The notes beneath the pieces were generated by a model that did no database searches, was not told the DNA's origin, and saw only the letters and a program-made list of their open reading frames with translations. Of a stretch of DNA of 64,000 bases, positions 30,821 through 42,209 are shown in pieces. The stretch lies in the NCBI GenBank assembly GCA_030374765.1, contig JARGXX010000138.1:1364001-1428000 (forward strand), read 5' to 3'. Position numbers and translations under genes: made by a program. Each line of letters opens with the position of its first letter. Positions within the stretch are counted from its first letter, which is position 1. This DNA comes from Agarophyton chilense. Its lineage: Eukaryota > Rhodophyta > Florideophyceae > Gracilariales > Gracilariaceae.

Positions 30821-33290
30821 CGGCTCTTAACTTTTTGCCATTCTTGCCAGGTACTGTTACAGTCCGACTTGCTATATCATACGCCAGAACAGGCTTGGGT
30901 TGAGACCATCTTACCCTCTTCTCGTTCTGGTGCTTGATGAAGATCTGGAGCGTGCTTTGTACTGTGACAGGAAATTATTGCATCGCCTTCGATCGCATTA
31001 TAAAGGTCAGCTTGCGCTTGGCGAGAAGCTGTTAATGTGTCTCGGGGAGGTTTTGGGGGATGATACACGGCTCAGACCATTGTTCAATTGGTCTAGTATA
31101 CCCCTTCGCAAATTCGTGGGCTGATATTGCATCGTTTTTGTAGAGGTCGTTCAAAACTCTCAACGATTGTTGTACTAGCAATGAAGCTCGATTCGTAGTA
31201 CCAGCAGGATTGGCCTCCTTCAACCTTAGTTAGATGTCGCGAATAATTCTGTGTTTCGAGTCCCACACGTTTTTTTATGTCTTGGAGGCGGGATGGGTCT
31301 CGCTTTTGAACCGAGCTTGTCCAGGTAGCTACGGAAGATCTCGTTGTCAAAGGGTGGGTCGAACAGGACAGCTTCGTTTGTCCAAAAGGGGGAGATCCAA
31401 TGTGCATTTATTACAGAAATGGCGGCATTCATCTTCCACGATTGCTCCTGCAGAGTACCGTGTTGAGACATCCATGATGTGCATGAAACAATGCTCATCA
31501 AGGTACATGTGATCGACACACACTAATTCGTCGAGGGATCTGGTCATGTTCGCAAGGAAGATTTTCCTGGTCGGCTGTGGTCTTGCGGTCGTCGGACATA
31601 CTGTACACCTCTCCAGTTTCTGCTTAAGATATTCAGCTACATGGTTGCTCCACAGACCGTTGCGCTCGAGCAGAATTATTATGTCTGAGTAGGTGGAGTG
31701 ATCACACACGTGATGGTCAATTTTGTGTACTATATTCTTCACTTCCGTCCATGGTCGGTTGTTTTCGTATTCATCCAGCTTGGCCGTTTCACAGAACAAC
31801 GCCTTCTGGTTCAGAGGCGTCATGTGGTCAGATGGATGCGTGAACACAGTATGCGGGACATAGGAGTGCATGACCCAATTCGTCAGTGAGATAGTGTCTA
31901 TCGTGCTACATCCAGGAGTTGGGGGTATTTGCAAGACGTTCCCGTGCAAGTGCATTATGTTGCAATACTGTGTCACATTCCTTCCAATCCCTCACTGCGT
32001 AGATCCTTCCACAACGACGTGCCTGACATTGACAATGTTGCCTGCATCAGAACGAGCGCTTAAAACAATAGAGCCAAGTACGCGACGAGGCTCACTCTTG
32101 TGGTTGCCACTTCCGTATTGCCAGTTTGGACGATCGGCAATTGTGTCAGGGATTGGGTCCAACTTGCCAATCCAGTCGGGACATACCATGTGTTTGATGA
32201 CATTCAGCTCTTTCGTGCCAATGCCAATGTAGAGTGCTCCGTCATCAACAAGTGGTCCAATGAAATTGTGATAGGGATGCGACTCGTTTCCTAGAGTCAC
32301 CATGTTGAAAGCAAGGACATTCTTCTGTTCTGTCACTTGCGTCGGCGCAGCATCATAAGATTTCAATCCTGCCTTGAGAGAGCCATTTTCTCTGTGATCG
32401 CCAGCCCAGTGTCCCAACTTTCCACATTTGTTGCATTTCGTTCTTGTTTTCTTCTCTTCCAATTGCTCCAGTGTCATTCTCTGCCTACTGTAGGCAAACC
32501 GATTGTTGCTTCTGTTCCTCTGGGTGTAGGCGGCCCTACTGCTCAGTGTATTCGTCTGCGAACTATCAGAGCCATGAACTGGGTCGCATTGTCGGAGAAC
32601 TGAAGCTATCGCACTGTACGATATGCTCTCCACAAATTTGCTAGTCGTCGCATTTGTTTCGAACGAAGAGTTCTTAGGCGCAAAATTTGCCAAAACAGAG
32701 ACTCTCTTTGTGTTTTCAACGTCGCAATGGGCCAACAATATAAAAGCGACGAGAGCTTCCGACAACTTCTCGGCTTCTAGATGGACTTTTTAGTCGTAAT
32801 ACGTTCTCCTGAAACCGTGACTCAACGTTTTTCACACTTTCGCTGCGGTTTCTCTTCGTATGGTGCAGCGTCAAAAAGGTCTGATACACTTCCGACACGA
32901 CTGCGAGCGGATCTCGCAGGTACAAGGCGTTCTCGATGGCTTCTGCGCCATCAGCTGATTGAATCTTTTCCGAGGATATAGATTTGCAGATGTCTCGAGC
33001 GCGACCGTAAAGCTGAGAATATAGAACGATGCCCATGACTTACGGCTTGACCTTGTAGGGGGTTCTGTCTGCGAGAAGGTTTTGGTACGTCTTCCACTGA
33101 GCCACGACGGAAGCATACAGTTCTTGAATTCCCTTCCCATCTCTCCAGGGAATAGTACGAGGAACCCAGGAAAAGTGCGGTCGCGACGGCAGTTCATTAG
33201 AGCTTTCTGGGCCCATAAAAATAAGAGGGGTAGGGCAAACAACACTCGACGGTGCTACAAGCAATACTTTTACTACGCAGCGGTATTTGT
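30821..33290 (-). pseudogene. Copia-C gag-PR-IN fragment
   Basis: The minus strand, in several frames, encodes a gag region (33245-32716) and a zinc knuckle-like CNKCGKLGHWAGDH. A protease follows with GPLVDDGALY (DDG instead of DSG), then QYGSGNHKSEPRRVLGSIVL. The integrase has DHHVCDHSTYSD, LLERNGLWSN, CTVC and CVDHMYLDEHC, and at the end a VTVPGKNGKK segment of the integrase C-terminal domain. All have clear counterparts in Copia-1. Coding stops exactly at the Gypsy-A LTR. Many stops and frameshifts make it dead. RT is missing; the RNase H end of the same family is at 5071-5345. Confidence 0.82.
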
Positions 33291-33453
33291 CGGCTGAGCT
33301 GCCTTCTTTTTGCTGCGGTACTCGCAGACCATACGACTTAAATAGATTGTAGACCGCCGATAACCAGGCATATCTAACTATGGCAACACCTGTGAAACGC
33401 TACAGAACAGATATATTCCGCGTGTAGGCTGTTAGGGTTGCATACGATCATTA

Positions 33454-33520
33454 TCGATACAGTATATTGTACCATTGAAGATACTTTATATCGATACAGT
33501 ATATTATACCATAAAAGATG
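33454..33520 (+). repeat. Two-copy tandem repeat, 37-bp period
   Basis: TCGATACAGTATATT followed by (G/A)TACCAT(T/A)(G/A)AAGAT occurs at 33454 and again at 33491 in an AT-rich spacer. No function is apparent. Confidence 0.7.
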
Positions 33521-33557
33521 CTCATCGGTTTTCGAAACGTTCTACACATGACCTTAC

Positions 33558-33803
33558 TCAGTGAGGGAATCATTTTGGCTACAGATCTTGGTTAAGGATG
33601 CAACTGGAACCAATAGTGAGACTTTGTTCATTTATGAAGATAATGAGGGCTCAATATCTTTGAGCAAAAATGATGTTGTCAATGAACGAACCAAACACAT
33701 TGTCGTCAAATATCAACTAGTGTAAAACGCTGTCGAGAAGAGATTGGTCACAATTGAGCACCTCTCGACGAATCTAATGGCCGCCGACTTGTTCACGAAA
33801 TAA
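33558..33803 (+). pseudogene. Copia RNase H relic (Copia-E)
   Basis: This is a plus-strand remnant of a different copia lineage, with the classic RNase H end SVRESFWLQ, then IYEDNEGSISL, NERTKHIVVKY, TIEHLSTNLMAADLFTK. One TAA interrupts it at 33723-33725. It is followed by a polypurine tract and an LTR, so it is the 3' tail of an element whose rest is gone. Confidence 0.8.
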
Positions 33804-33863
33804 TTACAAAGCAATAAGCACTAACGGTTTGGTGAAATCATTGGAGTGAAGATTTACAGTTTG

Positions 33864-34187
33864 GAACGAGGGGGATTGTTAGAAAAACGCGCCTAGACGT
33901 TCCAACGGAACAGAAATGTAATTTAGGATATAGTCTGCCCTATCTGGGCAGTGATCACGAGAAACACATTTTTCAAGGAGTTTGTAAAACCCAAATTTTG
34001 GAAACAGACGAAACGAACAGACCTGTGAAAAGCAGTTCTGTGACCAAGCTGTAACCCAGCTGGAAGCCTATAAGAAGGGCTGCACAGCTGCGGCAGCCCT
34101 CCTTCAGTCTGCTCAACCACATCAATAAACTCAAGCAATGAATCGTCTAATAAACACAAAAATGAGGTTTTGCTGTTTCTCATTACA
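33864..34187 (+). repeat. Copia-E polypurine tract and 3' LTR
   Basis: GGAACGAGGGGGAT (about 33863-33876) is followed by TGTTAGAAAAACGCG, a typical copia LTR start, at 33877. The LTR contains a TATA-like TATAAGAAGG and two AATAAA signals, and ends ATTACA at 34187, about 311 bp. There is no second copy in the window, so the end is inferred from the TG...CA rule. Confidence 0.65.
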
Positions 34188-34756
34188 GTAAAAGGTATAT
34201 CTCTAAGCTATGTTATACCTGGGCTATCCTCTAGAACGTAATAAAAAATGACAATGCTATTGTAAAGACAGAAATTCTTTCCCCAATCCCTTGACTGCCC
34301 TTTCTCTCGTAAGGTTCCATAAGGTGGCACATCAGCAAATCGACTGAACGACCCTTCTATCACTTTTTGTGGCTTCCACTCCTCGAGGCGACAAAAATAA
34401 GATACACAGAGAAGGCGAAAGAACTACAATTACGCATCTCCCAGTCACAGAACCAAAGACACGGTAGTCGTAGTGTGTCTTAGTAGACATTTAAGTGTCC
34501 CTGTGGCAGCGTTACTGACTATTGGGGCGGTAAGATGATTCCGATTTGCTCTACGTGACACAGACCAGAAACTCGGCCATTTTACTTAACGATTACCAGG
34601 TAATCCCCGAAGATTTGTGGTTTCGTTTAGAACAATCAGACACTTGAAGCTGTTTTCAGTTGATTCTTCAAAAACGCTTAAGGTTTTTTAGAGTCAAAAT
34701 AGCACCAGAAATCTATATTATTTGTAAATCATCACGGAGACTCGCAGAAAACGGAA

Positions 34757-35377
34757 TCAAAAGTACTCAAGATAGACCAGCACACACTCACTCATGACAC
34801 GAGCCCTCCGAGCGGGCATTTTTACGACTTCTTTCACTCTCGGTGGTGAGATTGATGTATTGAGAACTTCGTACTCGGTGAGGTATATGGGCACACAGGC
34901 TCCGTTCGGTATATACCTTCTCATTGCTCCCCCTGCCAAACGCCCAATCCCCGATCCTCGAATACCAGGAATGTTTTCGGTGCTAAACAGAGGGCCTGGG
35001 ACGGTTTTGTAGTCACATATCATATTCCAATCAGGCTGCACTCTGCAGTGAAACACATCACGAAGGGTATCCAAAGACTTAACGTATCCAATAGCGGTTT
35101 GGAAATTGCTTCGTTTGGAAACAATTCTCGGCGTGAAAGGTCCAGATGAGCTTCCGTTCAAAGTGTAATTGCCCGTTCCCCATTGCACATGATGCCAATG
35201 CTTGTAAATGGCATGAACTCCGTCCAAGGCAAACTTACACAGACCGTAATCTCCTTCAACCTCGCACCATTCTGAAGTTACATACTGGTCACTTTCCCAC
35301 AGTGAGTACCCATGGACATGAGAAAAACAAATATAAAACACGAGAACGGCAGAAAAGATAGTGTTTGATAGTTTCAT
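34757..35377 (-). CDS. Predicted secreted protein, 206 aa, unknown
   Basis: The first true ATG is 35377 (MKLSNTIFSAVLVFYICFSH), which gives a standard signal peptide ending near VHG. The mature part is about 183 residues with six or seven cysteines and one NGS-type glycosylation site (NGSSSG). No family is recognised. The frame is open and single-exon and lies in AT-rich sequence between transposon relics. It could be a lineage-specific extracellular protein; a chance ORF of this length with a signal peptide is less likely but possible. Confidence 0.65.
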   Translation of the reverse strand: MKLSNTIFSAVLVFYICFSHVHGYSLWESDQYVTSEWCEVEGDYGLCKFALDGVHAIYKHWHHVQWGTGNYTLNGSSSGPFTPRIVSKRSNFQTAIGYVKSLDTLRDVFHCRVQPDWNMICDYKTVPGPLFSTENIPGIRGSGIGRLAGGAMRRYIPNGACVPIYLTEYEVLNTSISPPRVKEVVKMPARRARVMSECVLVYLEYF

Positions 35378-35670
35378 GCTGAGTGCTGGCAAATGCTCGA
35401 CACAAGTGATACTTGATCATGAACACTTTTAGAAGTTGAGACCTGTTTATATAGCAGATAATCTCTGCACCCCGTTTTGTTTTGCAGACCAACAGAACTC
35501 ACGAACAACCTGTCGTGCTCCAATCATGGCATCTAGCTAGCTGTCAGGCCCAACGCAACGAAACACCCTAAATCGATTATCTCGTTGATGATGAAAGAAG
35601 TCATCCCGCGACTCACCTCAACATGCATCATTTCAGTAACTGAGGAATGATCTAGTGTCTTTGGGACAGC

Positions 35671-36454
35671 TGGCCTCATATGAGGCCAATTTTTACTTCT
35701 TTGTATTTCAGCAATAAATACGATCTGCGAGCTCTGCATAACTGTAACATATTGTTGGACACCTTGCCTTTGTTGGCATCTACGTTTGGAGTATGCAATA
35801 CTAGAGTCTCTATTGGACAAATGGCCTATGACGTCAAACTGAAATTTTTCGTGCTGAGTTTTAGTTATTTTGACCGGATTAATTTCGTGTTTCGACCTCG
35901 TATCATCTTTTCAAAAACATCCACGCTTCATGAAATTTTTTCTACGAAGAAAACTAAAGGAACACAATAATATAGAATATATGTTAAACTGATTGCCTGA
36001 CTAGTTACTGTATTAGGCTATAAAACAGGCTTTTTTGGATGCAAAAACAGTGGTTGTACTCTAAAATATCGTTCTGGAGATGTTCATGAAACAGAACTAC
36101 TCCTCAAAAAGAACATCAATTTCAAACAGTTATTCCGGTCGCATAGACACTAGATGATTGAAAGAGATTTTAGCTTTCGACGTGTTTTCTTAGGATCGCT
36201 TGAACCAATAAATCTTTGGTTACTGTTTTACTTGCGCCTACTAACGTTTGCTACACCGAAAATATATCGTTTTAAAGAAGAACGTTAAAGCTGTGTTTAA
36301 CCAGGTTCTACAACCGTATCAGCAATGATAAGGATTAATGGTTTTTATTTCTGTTTAGACTCGAGAACTCCTTCACCGTCCTGATTTGAAAATTTAATTC
36401 CTTAATGAATTTCAGATACTTTTTAAGAGAATTATTGGCCTCATATGAGGCCAA
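35671..36454. mobile_element. Palindrome-ended non-autonomous transposon, copy 1
   Basis: Both ends carry the palindrome TTGGCCTCATATGAGGCCAA or a near copy (left 35671-35689, right 36435-36454). The interior matches copy 2 at 50980-51408: AGCAATAAATACGATCTGC, CTCTGCATAACTG, GTATGCAATACTAGA, TGATTGAAAGA, TTTGCTACAC and more. It has no coding capacity. Copy 1 is longer because another element (35806-36148) has inserted into it. Confidence 0.75.
35806..36148. mobile_element. 343-bp insertion nested in the palindrome-ended element
   Basis: It is flanked by a perfect 6-bp direct repeat ACTAGA (35800-35805 and 36149-36154). Copy 2 of the host element (51131 region) has ACTAGA once, so it is the empty site. 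The ends (GTCTCTAT... and ...ATAGAC) are weakly inverted. There is no coding potential. A 6-bp target duplication would suit several DNA transposon or retroposon classes. Confidence 0.65.
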
Positions 36455-37505
36455 TACTGCGGGCGCACAGACTTGTTTCTCTTGTGATATGGAATGCATC
36501 TACACATGGAAAATACCATGAAAAACGCCACAATCTGCTCTTCAACAACCATTTTGGCTCTCGTAAGGTCTGATTGAACACAAAGACTTTTTCTCAAGCA
36601 GCAGTTTGGGTTGGCTTTTGTAGATTTGCAAAGTAGACTTCTTCATTTCTCTTTTGTATTCAGACTCGACAAATAAAAAGCATGGAATATTGAAATGCGC
36701 CACCGACGTTGAAAGCATCAGCAAGCCTTTGACGGAGCCCAGTAGTTCATCTAATTATATTGCCGGGTTTTCCATCTCGGACACTGAATATTTGCAGGTA
36801 TACAGTAAATCTAGTCCTTATCGTTCTGCTATGGGCTCTTTCAAGGAACGAAGAATACCATTTCTATTTCAAAGCGATTTGGTGACTTCAAAATGCTCAA
36901 CTTCCAAGCTTTGTGATACGCTTAATCGGCACCCCAGCGAATCGATCCGAACAACGAATGCACCGACACCAAGCCCACGGCGCCTGTCAGTGTTCTTTTT
37001 GGGTGGTTCAGAAAGACAGTACCGGCTGCCTATCTAACACTGGCGCCGTTCCGATATGTACCAAACCGACACTGGTGCTTGTGTCGTTTGAATGTGTTCA
37101 AACAACATCAGGCGCATGAACAACTCTCTCCCAATATCCACCATTTAATGTCTCACGTAGGGACTGCACGCACTTGAAAATAACGTTTGCCCGCGATCAC
37201 GACATCGATCGTCATCCTTGATTACCTTTCGATTATCCAAACCATGCTATAAAAGTTTTATTGTGTTCTTATTCACATTCCTGACACCATCTAAAGCAGA
37301 GACAAATGATACTAAAAAAATCTTGACATTTCAAGAAAAAGTTTCCATTTTGATCAACAAGTACTGTTTTATTGTGTGTTTTTCTACTTCATGTACATCT
37401 TTTTAATGTCGTGCAAGGTTTTGCTAATTTCTTTTCCTTCTTATTCAAATAAATATTTTTTCGAGGAACATCAGAATTGGATTTATTTGAGCTATTTAGA
37501 AGCAA

Positions 37506-37937
37506 ATGGGCGCACTTTGTTCTCGATCAACGTCAAATTCATTGCATACGTTGATAGCGATGGAGTCGAGATCGGTTTTTTTTCGTCGGCTACGATCTCA
37601 CACAAGTTTCTTGCACCCGAGAGCAAATCAAAATCCCACTCTTCCACCCCTTCGAACAGCCAATCTCATGGGGAGATTGTTGAGTGCAGCAGACAGTCAT
37701 CTCTGTATCGCGATTGGCATGGCAGCCATGACAAACTTCTGCCCCCAAACAGTAAGATCAAACTTCCTATGCGTCTACCTAGCGATCAATAATTCTTTTT
37801 TGTTTTGCAGAGCTTCAAAGCATTCTTTGCTCATTTTTTGGCTCGTATTCTTGGAAACTATTTTAATTCCTGTAATTGGGTTTACAAGCCTTCCTGTACC
37901 CCTAAATCACACTGATATGACGTTCATAAGCATTTGA
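37506..37937 (+). CDS. Doubtful small ORF, 143 aa
   Basis: A frame from ATG 37506 begins MGALCSRS, which resembles an N-myristoylation plus palmitoylation signal, and ends with a hydrophobic segment (LLIFWLVFLETILIPVIGF). An overlapping frame (ATG 37391 to 37792) is equally long, so at most one is real. There is no homology I recognise. Confidence 0.2.
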   Translation: MGALCSRSTSNSLHTLIAMESRSVFFRRLRSHTSFLHPRANQNPTLPPLRTANLMGRLLSAADSHLCIAIGMAAMTNFCPQTVRSNFLCVYLAINNSFLFCRASKHSLLIFWLVFLETILIPVIGFTSLPVPLNHTDMTFISI

Positions 37938-38748
37938 CGTAGGCTAAATGTGATACATGAACACGAAAGACATCAATTGGCCCAGTTGTTCGATAATCGA
38001 AGTATGGCATATCTTTTAATTTCGCAAACCGAACTCCGCCCAGTGTTGGAAAGATCATTTGCTTTTCTTTGATTTATGTTTTGCTACCCATATGGTTTGA
38101 CAGATTTAGTTAATACTTCTTGCACTTCTTGTGATGATTTTGTTCCAACCTTAATCTGTTGCTCTAGTGCACCAAATCAGAGAATAATGCGGATGTGCAC
38201 CAGACCTCCAGCAAATAGCAAATCAACAATTCTTTCCAAGACAATGATTTTTGGGGCTTCAGAACTTTTCTTTTTCATCCACTACTCTTAGACGTAGAGA
38301 GGCTCAACAGAAGGATTTGATTGTGGAAAGACCATGATACCATCTTGCTGAAGATATTCATAGCTGTTTGAAGGGTTTGTTTCTAAATCCGAGCATTATA
38401 AAAACCGAAAAACAATTGTAGCAGTCCGGCGTCTCAAAAATTTGAGAGAATTGCATGAAGCACTAAAATCTTGGCAATTATCATATATTTAGCTTTTGTA
38501 GTCCATGTGTTTTTCGTGCCTATGAGAAAACCCATTAAAAAATAAAATCTGGAAAAGCTTGGAATGGAAGGATACAACATGCGCAAAAAATACTTTTAAT
38601 ACTTTTAGGCCGCAACGTTTACAGTCCCTTCTAGAGGTCAAGATTTCCTCGACCAAATACTGCCCCAGGAGCGTATTAACCTACAGTATATAGATCCCAC
38701 CGAAGTATAAATAAAAAGCTCTCGATTTCTCAGTTGAGGTACCTTCCT

Positions 38749-38958
38749 ATGTATACAATAGATATTGTCATTCTTCTATGGTTTGTTTTTCTCTTTGCCG
38801 TTTGTTCGACATTTTTCTTGTTTGTAGCTTTGAACGCTTTTCTGCTTTCATTTCGTGCGGCAGTCATTTTGTACGATAAACGATTTTCTGTACATGAAGT
38901 TGATCGAGAAGCATATACATGGATCGCCGACATGGATTCAGCTGAAGTGGAAGTTTGA
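38749..38958 (+). CDS. Possible small membrane protein, 69 aa
   Basis: The frame from ATG 38749 has a strongly hydrophobic N-terminal half (VILLWFVFLFAVCSTFFLF) and an acidic end. A TATAAATA sequence about 40 bp upstream (38706-38713) could be a core promoter. No homology was recognised; it may be chance. Confidence 0.25.
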   Translation: MYTIDIVILLWFVFLFAVCSTFFLFVALNAFLLSFRAAVILYDKRFSVHEVDREAYTWIADMDSAEVEV

Positions 38959-39992
38959 TTATTGTAATACAATCAAAGTGACTTCCTTTATAACTAGAAT
39001 GTCATCAGCCCTCCCAAGCGATGAAGAAAACGATTTTTATTGGAGATGAAATGCTTTGGAAGGAGACTTGCCTCGCTCAGATCTTAACGGTCCGGGAGTC
39101 ACAGCCCCACTGGCAGACAACGCGCGGGCCCTTGTGTTTTTTGGGCAGATTTTGTATCTGAGCTGTGACAATGATGTTTTGAATTTCAAGTTTACACCCT
39201 AGAGCTAGAAATATTTTTACTTTAGTAGTGGTCAAGCATTTATTTTATTAGTCATTCGTGCGCAACCAGAACCAGAACATGCATCAGAGAGCCAGAGGTT
39301 ATGTAACCTTGTGGAAAAGAATTGGTTCTCTGCGGATTGTTTCTTTCGTCGAGTAGGAAATCGCTCTCCAAAGCGAAGTAGGAGCAGGTAAGCTAGGCGA
39401 TTCCGTTTCTGTTTCTCATGACGACAGTGCTGTAGAGACCCATTGTCCTAGTAGACGCTGTAGAACAGTACATTATATAAATATGTTTAAACTCACAATA
39501 TGTGTCGTAGGGAAGGTGGTAGGAAAAGAAAAGCAACCCACAATACTGTTGGCACGATTCGAGAGAAGCCAGCCAACAAAAGGCGAATAATTACTCCATA
39601 CTCAAGCGAGGTGGGCGTACCATGGCAGAAGGATGTTCGAAAGTGCCAGCTGGTCGCAGTTGTTCCAAGTAGTTGAGCGGAACTTTGCTTTTGGGTGGAT
39701 TTACGACTTGAACGTTGAACGGAATCCCAAATAGAAAATTGGTCCACAAACAAAATCACACATCATGGGTGCGCCGCCATTGATTTCCTTTTGGCGTTTT
39801 ACACAAACGTTTACATGCCCCAATTCAACGGGTGTAGGAGAGAAGGGAACCTTCACATGTTCCTTTTTGGAATACACTCTCGTATTGCTACGATGTGAAG
39901 CAAAGCTTTTCTTCCCAAACAATTGCCTCCGGACTTGAAAATGTCTACACTACCTTTCCAGAAGATCACAAATGATGAAGAGATTTAACTAG

Positions 39993-42194
39993 TCAGCTAT
40001 TGCTACCCTCATTTTCGATGAGATTTGCAAATCGAAGAACAAAATCGTCACCCACAACGCAAAGCGTGTTCGTCGTGGTCGAAAAGTTCCAGCGGCTTGG
40101 CAACACATCTATATCATAAGAGCCTACCCGTGTAGTCTTTCCGCCGCGGTCCACTATATATAGCCGATTTCGTAGCGTAGCCATCGTTCTGTGCCGAACT
40201 AACACCTGTCTTCCAAGTTCTTGAAATGCTTCATATCTGCCAGCACAATATGTAACTTCTTCGAGGGGAAGAGACTTCGCGACTCCATAGTTCTTCCACA
40301 GAGAAATCTCTTGATCGCTCACTGTTACCATGACACTCGTCGATTCTTCTCCAAAAAATAGGCTGTAAAGTGGATTCAGCTCGGGTGACTCAATGAGAAG
40401 TGAAGGACAGTCGAGATACTCAAGGCGCCGGATTCTTATCACGCCATCTTTTCCTGAAGATCCCATGTGCTTTCCATCTTCACTTAAGGCTATGCTGAGA
40501 ACGGCACCATCATGCTCTTTCCATTCACCGACTAATGTGTCATTCCATATTTCTCGGATTCCGACAGTTCCGTCGTCACAGCCATATGCAACCCTGTTTC
40601 CATCCTTGAGCATCTCTAAAACGTTCAAGCACCGCTTTGTTTGAATACTTTTTCGCGAAGTTCTTGATATAATGTCCATGACTTCAATCACACCGTCTTC
40701 ATGAGCAAGTACAACATCCTTTTCGTTCGGTGATAGACAAATTGCTTTCGTAGTTCCCTTATTTATTTCTTTTTCTTTCCGTCTCATATCCCAAACACGG
40801 ACTCCACCACGAGCATACCCCCCTACGCAAAGCATCTCTTCTTTCTTTCGGATTAGACCCAAGCAAATCAGTGGGTTGCCGATTCTCTCCATTTGACCAA
40901 CACACTCCTTTTCACATACGTCATAGGTCAACGTCACACCAGCCTCTGTCCCAATCGCCAAAGCCCCACTTGGACTGATGTCCAAAGCTGAAGCGCAATC
41001 TTCACTTACCTGGAAGCATTGGACGAGCTTCCAGTCTTTATGTACGACCCATACTCGAACACAACTAGCCTTCAAACAAGCCGCCAAGTATCGAGAGTTA
41101 GCACTTCTCACGAGCTTCAGAATCGCGCTTCCGCAGTCAATTCGGCGTTCGAGAATTTCCGAAGAATCGCTGACATTCCAGAACCGAATATAACCATCTT
41201 CTCCTCCGGTAACTATCATCCCAACATCAAGTCCGAAAATGCCTGTTACGGACTTTCCACCGTGTGCCTCGTTCAACCTCCATGTCTGTTCATTTAGATG
41301 AAAGTCCCAGCAGCAAATGCCTCCGTCGCTCCCACAAGAAAAAACTGTGTTGCTTTTATTTGTTGAAAACGCCACATCGTTTACTCCCGATAGATGAGCC
41401 TTCTTAATATCCAAAAGGCGCCGGTTTTTCTTTGTCTCAAAAACAACCAAAGAGCCATTGCTGCCACCAGATACTCCATATTTGCAATCTTCGCTTAAAG
41501 ATGCGCAACTTACATTAGATTCATGTCCAGTCCACTGAGTAGTCGTGTCGAAAATGTCTTCTATTGCTCCCATTGAGAGTAGTCCATTCGCACTGCCTGC
41601 AAGGACAAGTTTCCCGTCGGGTGATAGACTAATGCAGGAAACGGGAGAATCATATACCGCAAGCATGTCAACTCCTCTGCTAGCCTGTAGAAGGAAGGGC
41701 TCAGAGAATCGCAGAAAAGTTCTAGGAGCGTTTTGAACGATGTATTTGAGGTATCGATCAATGATTTCATTTTGTTTTGCAGCTTGAAACAATCTTGAAT
41801 AAAGCTGAAACCAGATCTCTGCTTCGTCTTCGACGATAAAATATTGTGCCAGGCTCAAAGCATTCTTAAAAATCTTTAGTTCTTCAGCCTTGAAACAATC
41901 TGTTGAAGAATCCGTTGTGAATTGGTCTAGGTGGCCAATAGCAAATGTTACATCTTTGAAAAATAAATTGAAGCCATCCTTTTTCACTCGTTTTGATATC
42001 CAATCTGGTCTAGTTACTAGTGTGCTCATTTCATCTTTTAGTCCAGCACCACCGAGATGGTGCACAATATTGTGTCTGAAATAAACATCGTTTAAAGGGA
42101 CATTCCACCACGGGCGGCACCCGTGCCGGTCATCTGTAACTAAATTCCAATCATTTGCGTATCGGTCTATGACACTCTTGTGCCAGGTTTCCAT
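39993..42194 (-). CDS. WD40-repeat protein resembling the C-terminal half of an NB-ARC/WD40 STAND protein
   Basis: 733 aa, single exon, starting at ATG 42194 with a good context (ACCATGG) and an in-frame TAG 15 bp upstream, so the start is firm. Residues 1-80 (WHKSVIDRYANDW, RPWWNVPLNDVYFRHNIVHHLGGAGLKDEM, WISKRV) match the helical segment that follows the winged helix in APAF1-like NB-ARC-WD40 proteins. Residues about 170-725 form roughly twelve WD repeats, several with GH...SPDG...SG..DG.I..WD-type spacing (GHESNVSCASLSED, SCGSDGGICCWDF, VTGGEDGYIRFWNV, GSSGKDGVIRIRRL). No P-loop or NB-ARC domain is present or encoded upstream. Likely a scaffold, possibly derived from an innate-immunity or cell-death STAND gene that lost its NTPase. 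WD40 is certain; the STAND origin is probable. Confidence 0.88.
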   Translation of the reverse strand: METWHKSVIDRYANDWNLVTDDRHGCRPWWNVPLNDVYFRHNIVHHLGGAGLKDEMSTLVTRPDWISKRVKKDGFNLFFKDVTFAIGHLDQFTTDSSTDCFKAEELKIFKNALSLAQYFIVEDEAEIWFQLYSRLFQAAKQNEIIDRYLKYIVQNAPRTFLRFSEPFLLQASRGVDMLAVYDSPVSCISLSPDGKLVLAGSANGLLSMGAIEDIFDTTTQWTGHESNVSCASLSEDCKYGVSGGSNGSLVVFETKKNRRLLDIKKAHLSGVNDVAFSTNKSNTVFSCGSDGGICCWDFHLNEQTWRLNEAHGGKSVTGIFGLDVGMIVTGGEDGYIRFWNVSDSSEILERRIDCGSAILKLVRSANSRYLAACLKASCVRVWVVHKDWKLVQCFQVSEDCASALDISPSGALAIGTEAGVTLTYDVCEKECVGQMERIGNPLICLGLIRKKEEMLCVGGYARGGVRVWDMRRKEKEINKGTTKAICLSPNEKDVVLAHEDGVIEVMDIISRTSRKSIQTKRCLNVLEMLKDGNRVAYGCDDGTVGIREIWNDTLVGEWKEHDGAVLSIALSEDGKHMGSSGKDGVIRIRRLEYLDCPSLLIESPELNPLYSLFFGEESTSVMVTVSDQEISLWKNYGVAKSLPLEEVTYCAGRYEAFQELGRQVLVRHRTMATLRNRLYIVDRGGKTTRVGSYDIDVLPSRWNFSTTTNTLCVVGDDFVLRFANLIENEGSNS

Positions 42195-42209
42195 GGTAGA
42201 CCGTTGCTA

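Larger units (their letters stand above)
36455..39992. other. AT-rich spacer without a confident gene
   Basis: About 3.5 kb with only short ORFs, many of which begin at non-ATG codons. Two small candidates are listed separately. I see no repeat, tRNA-like fold or transposon coding sequence here. Confidence 0.45.
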
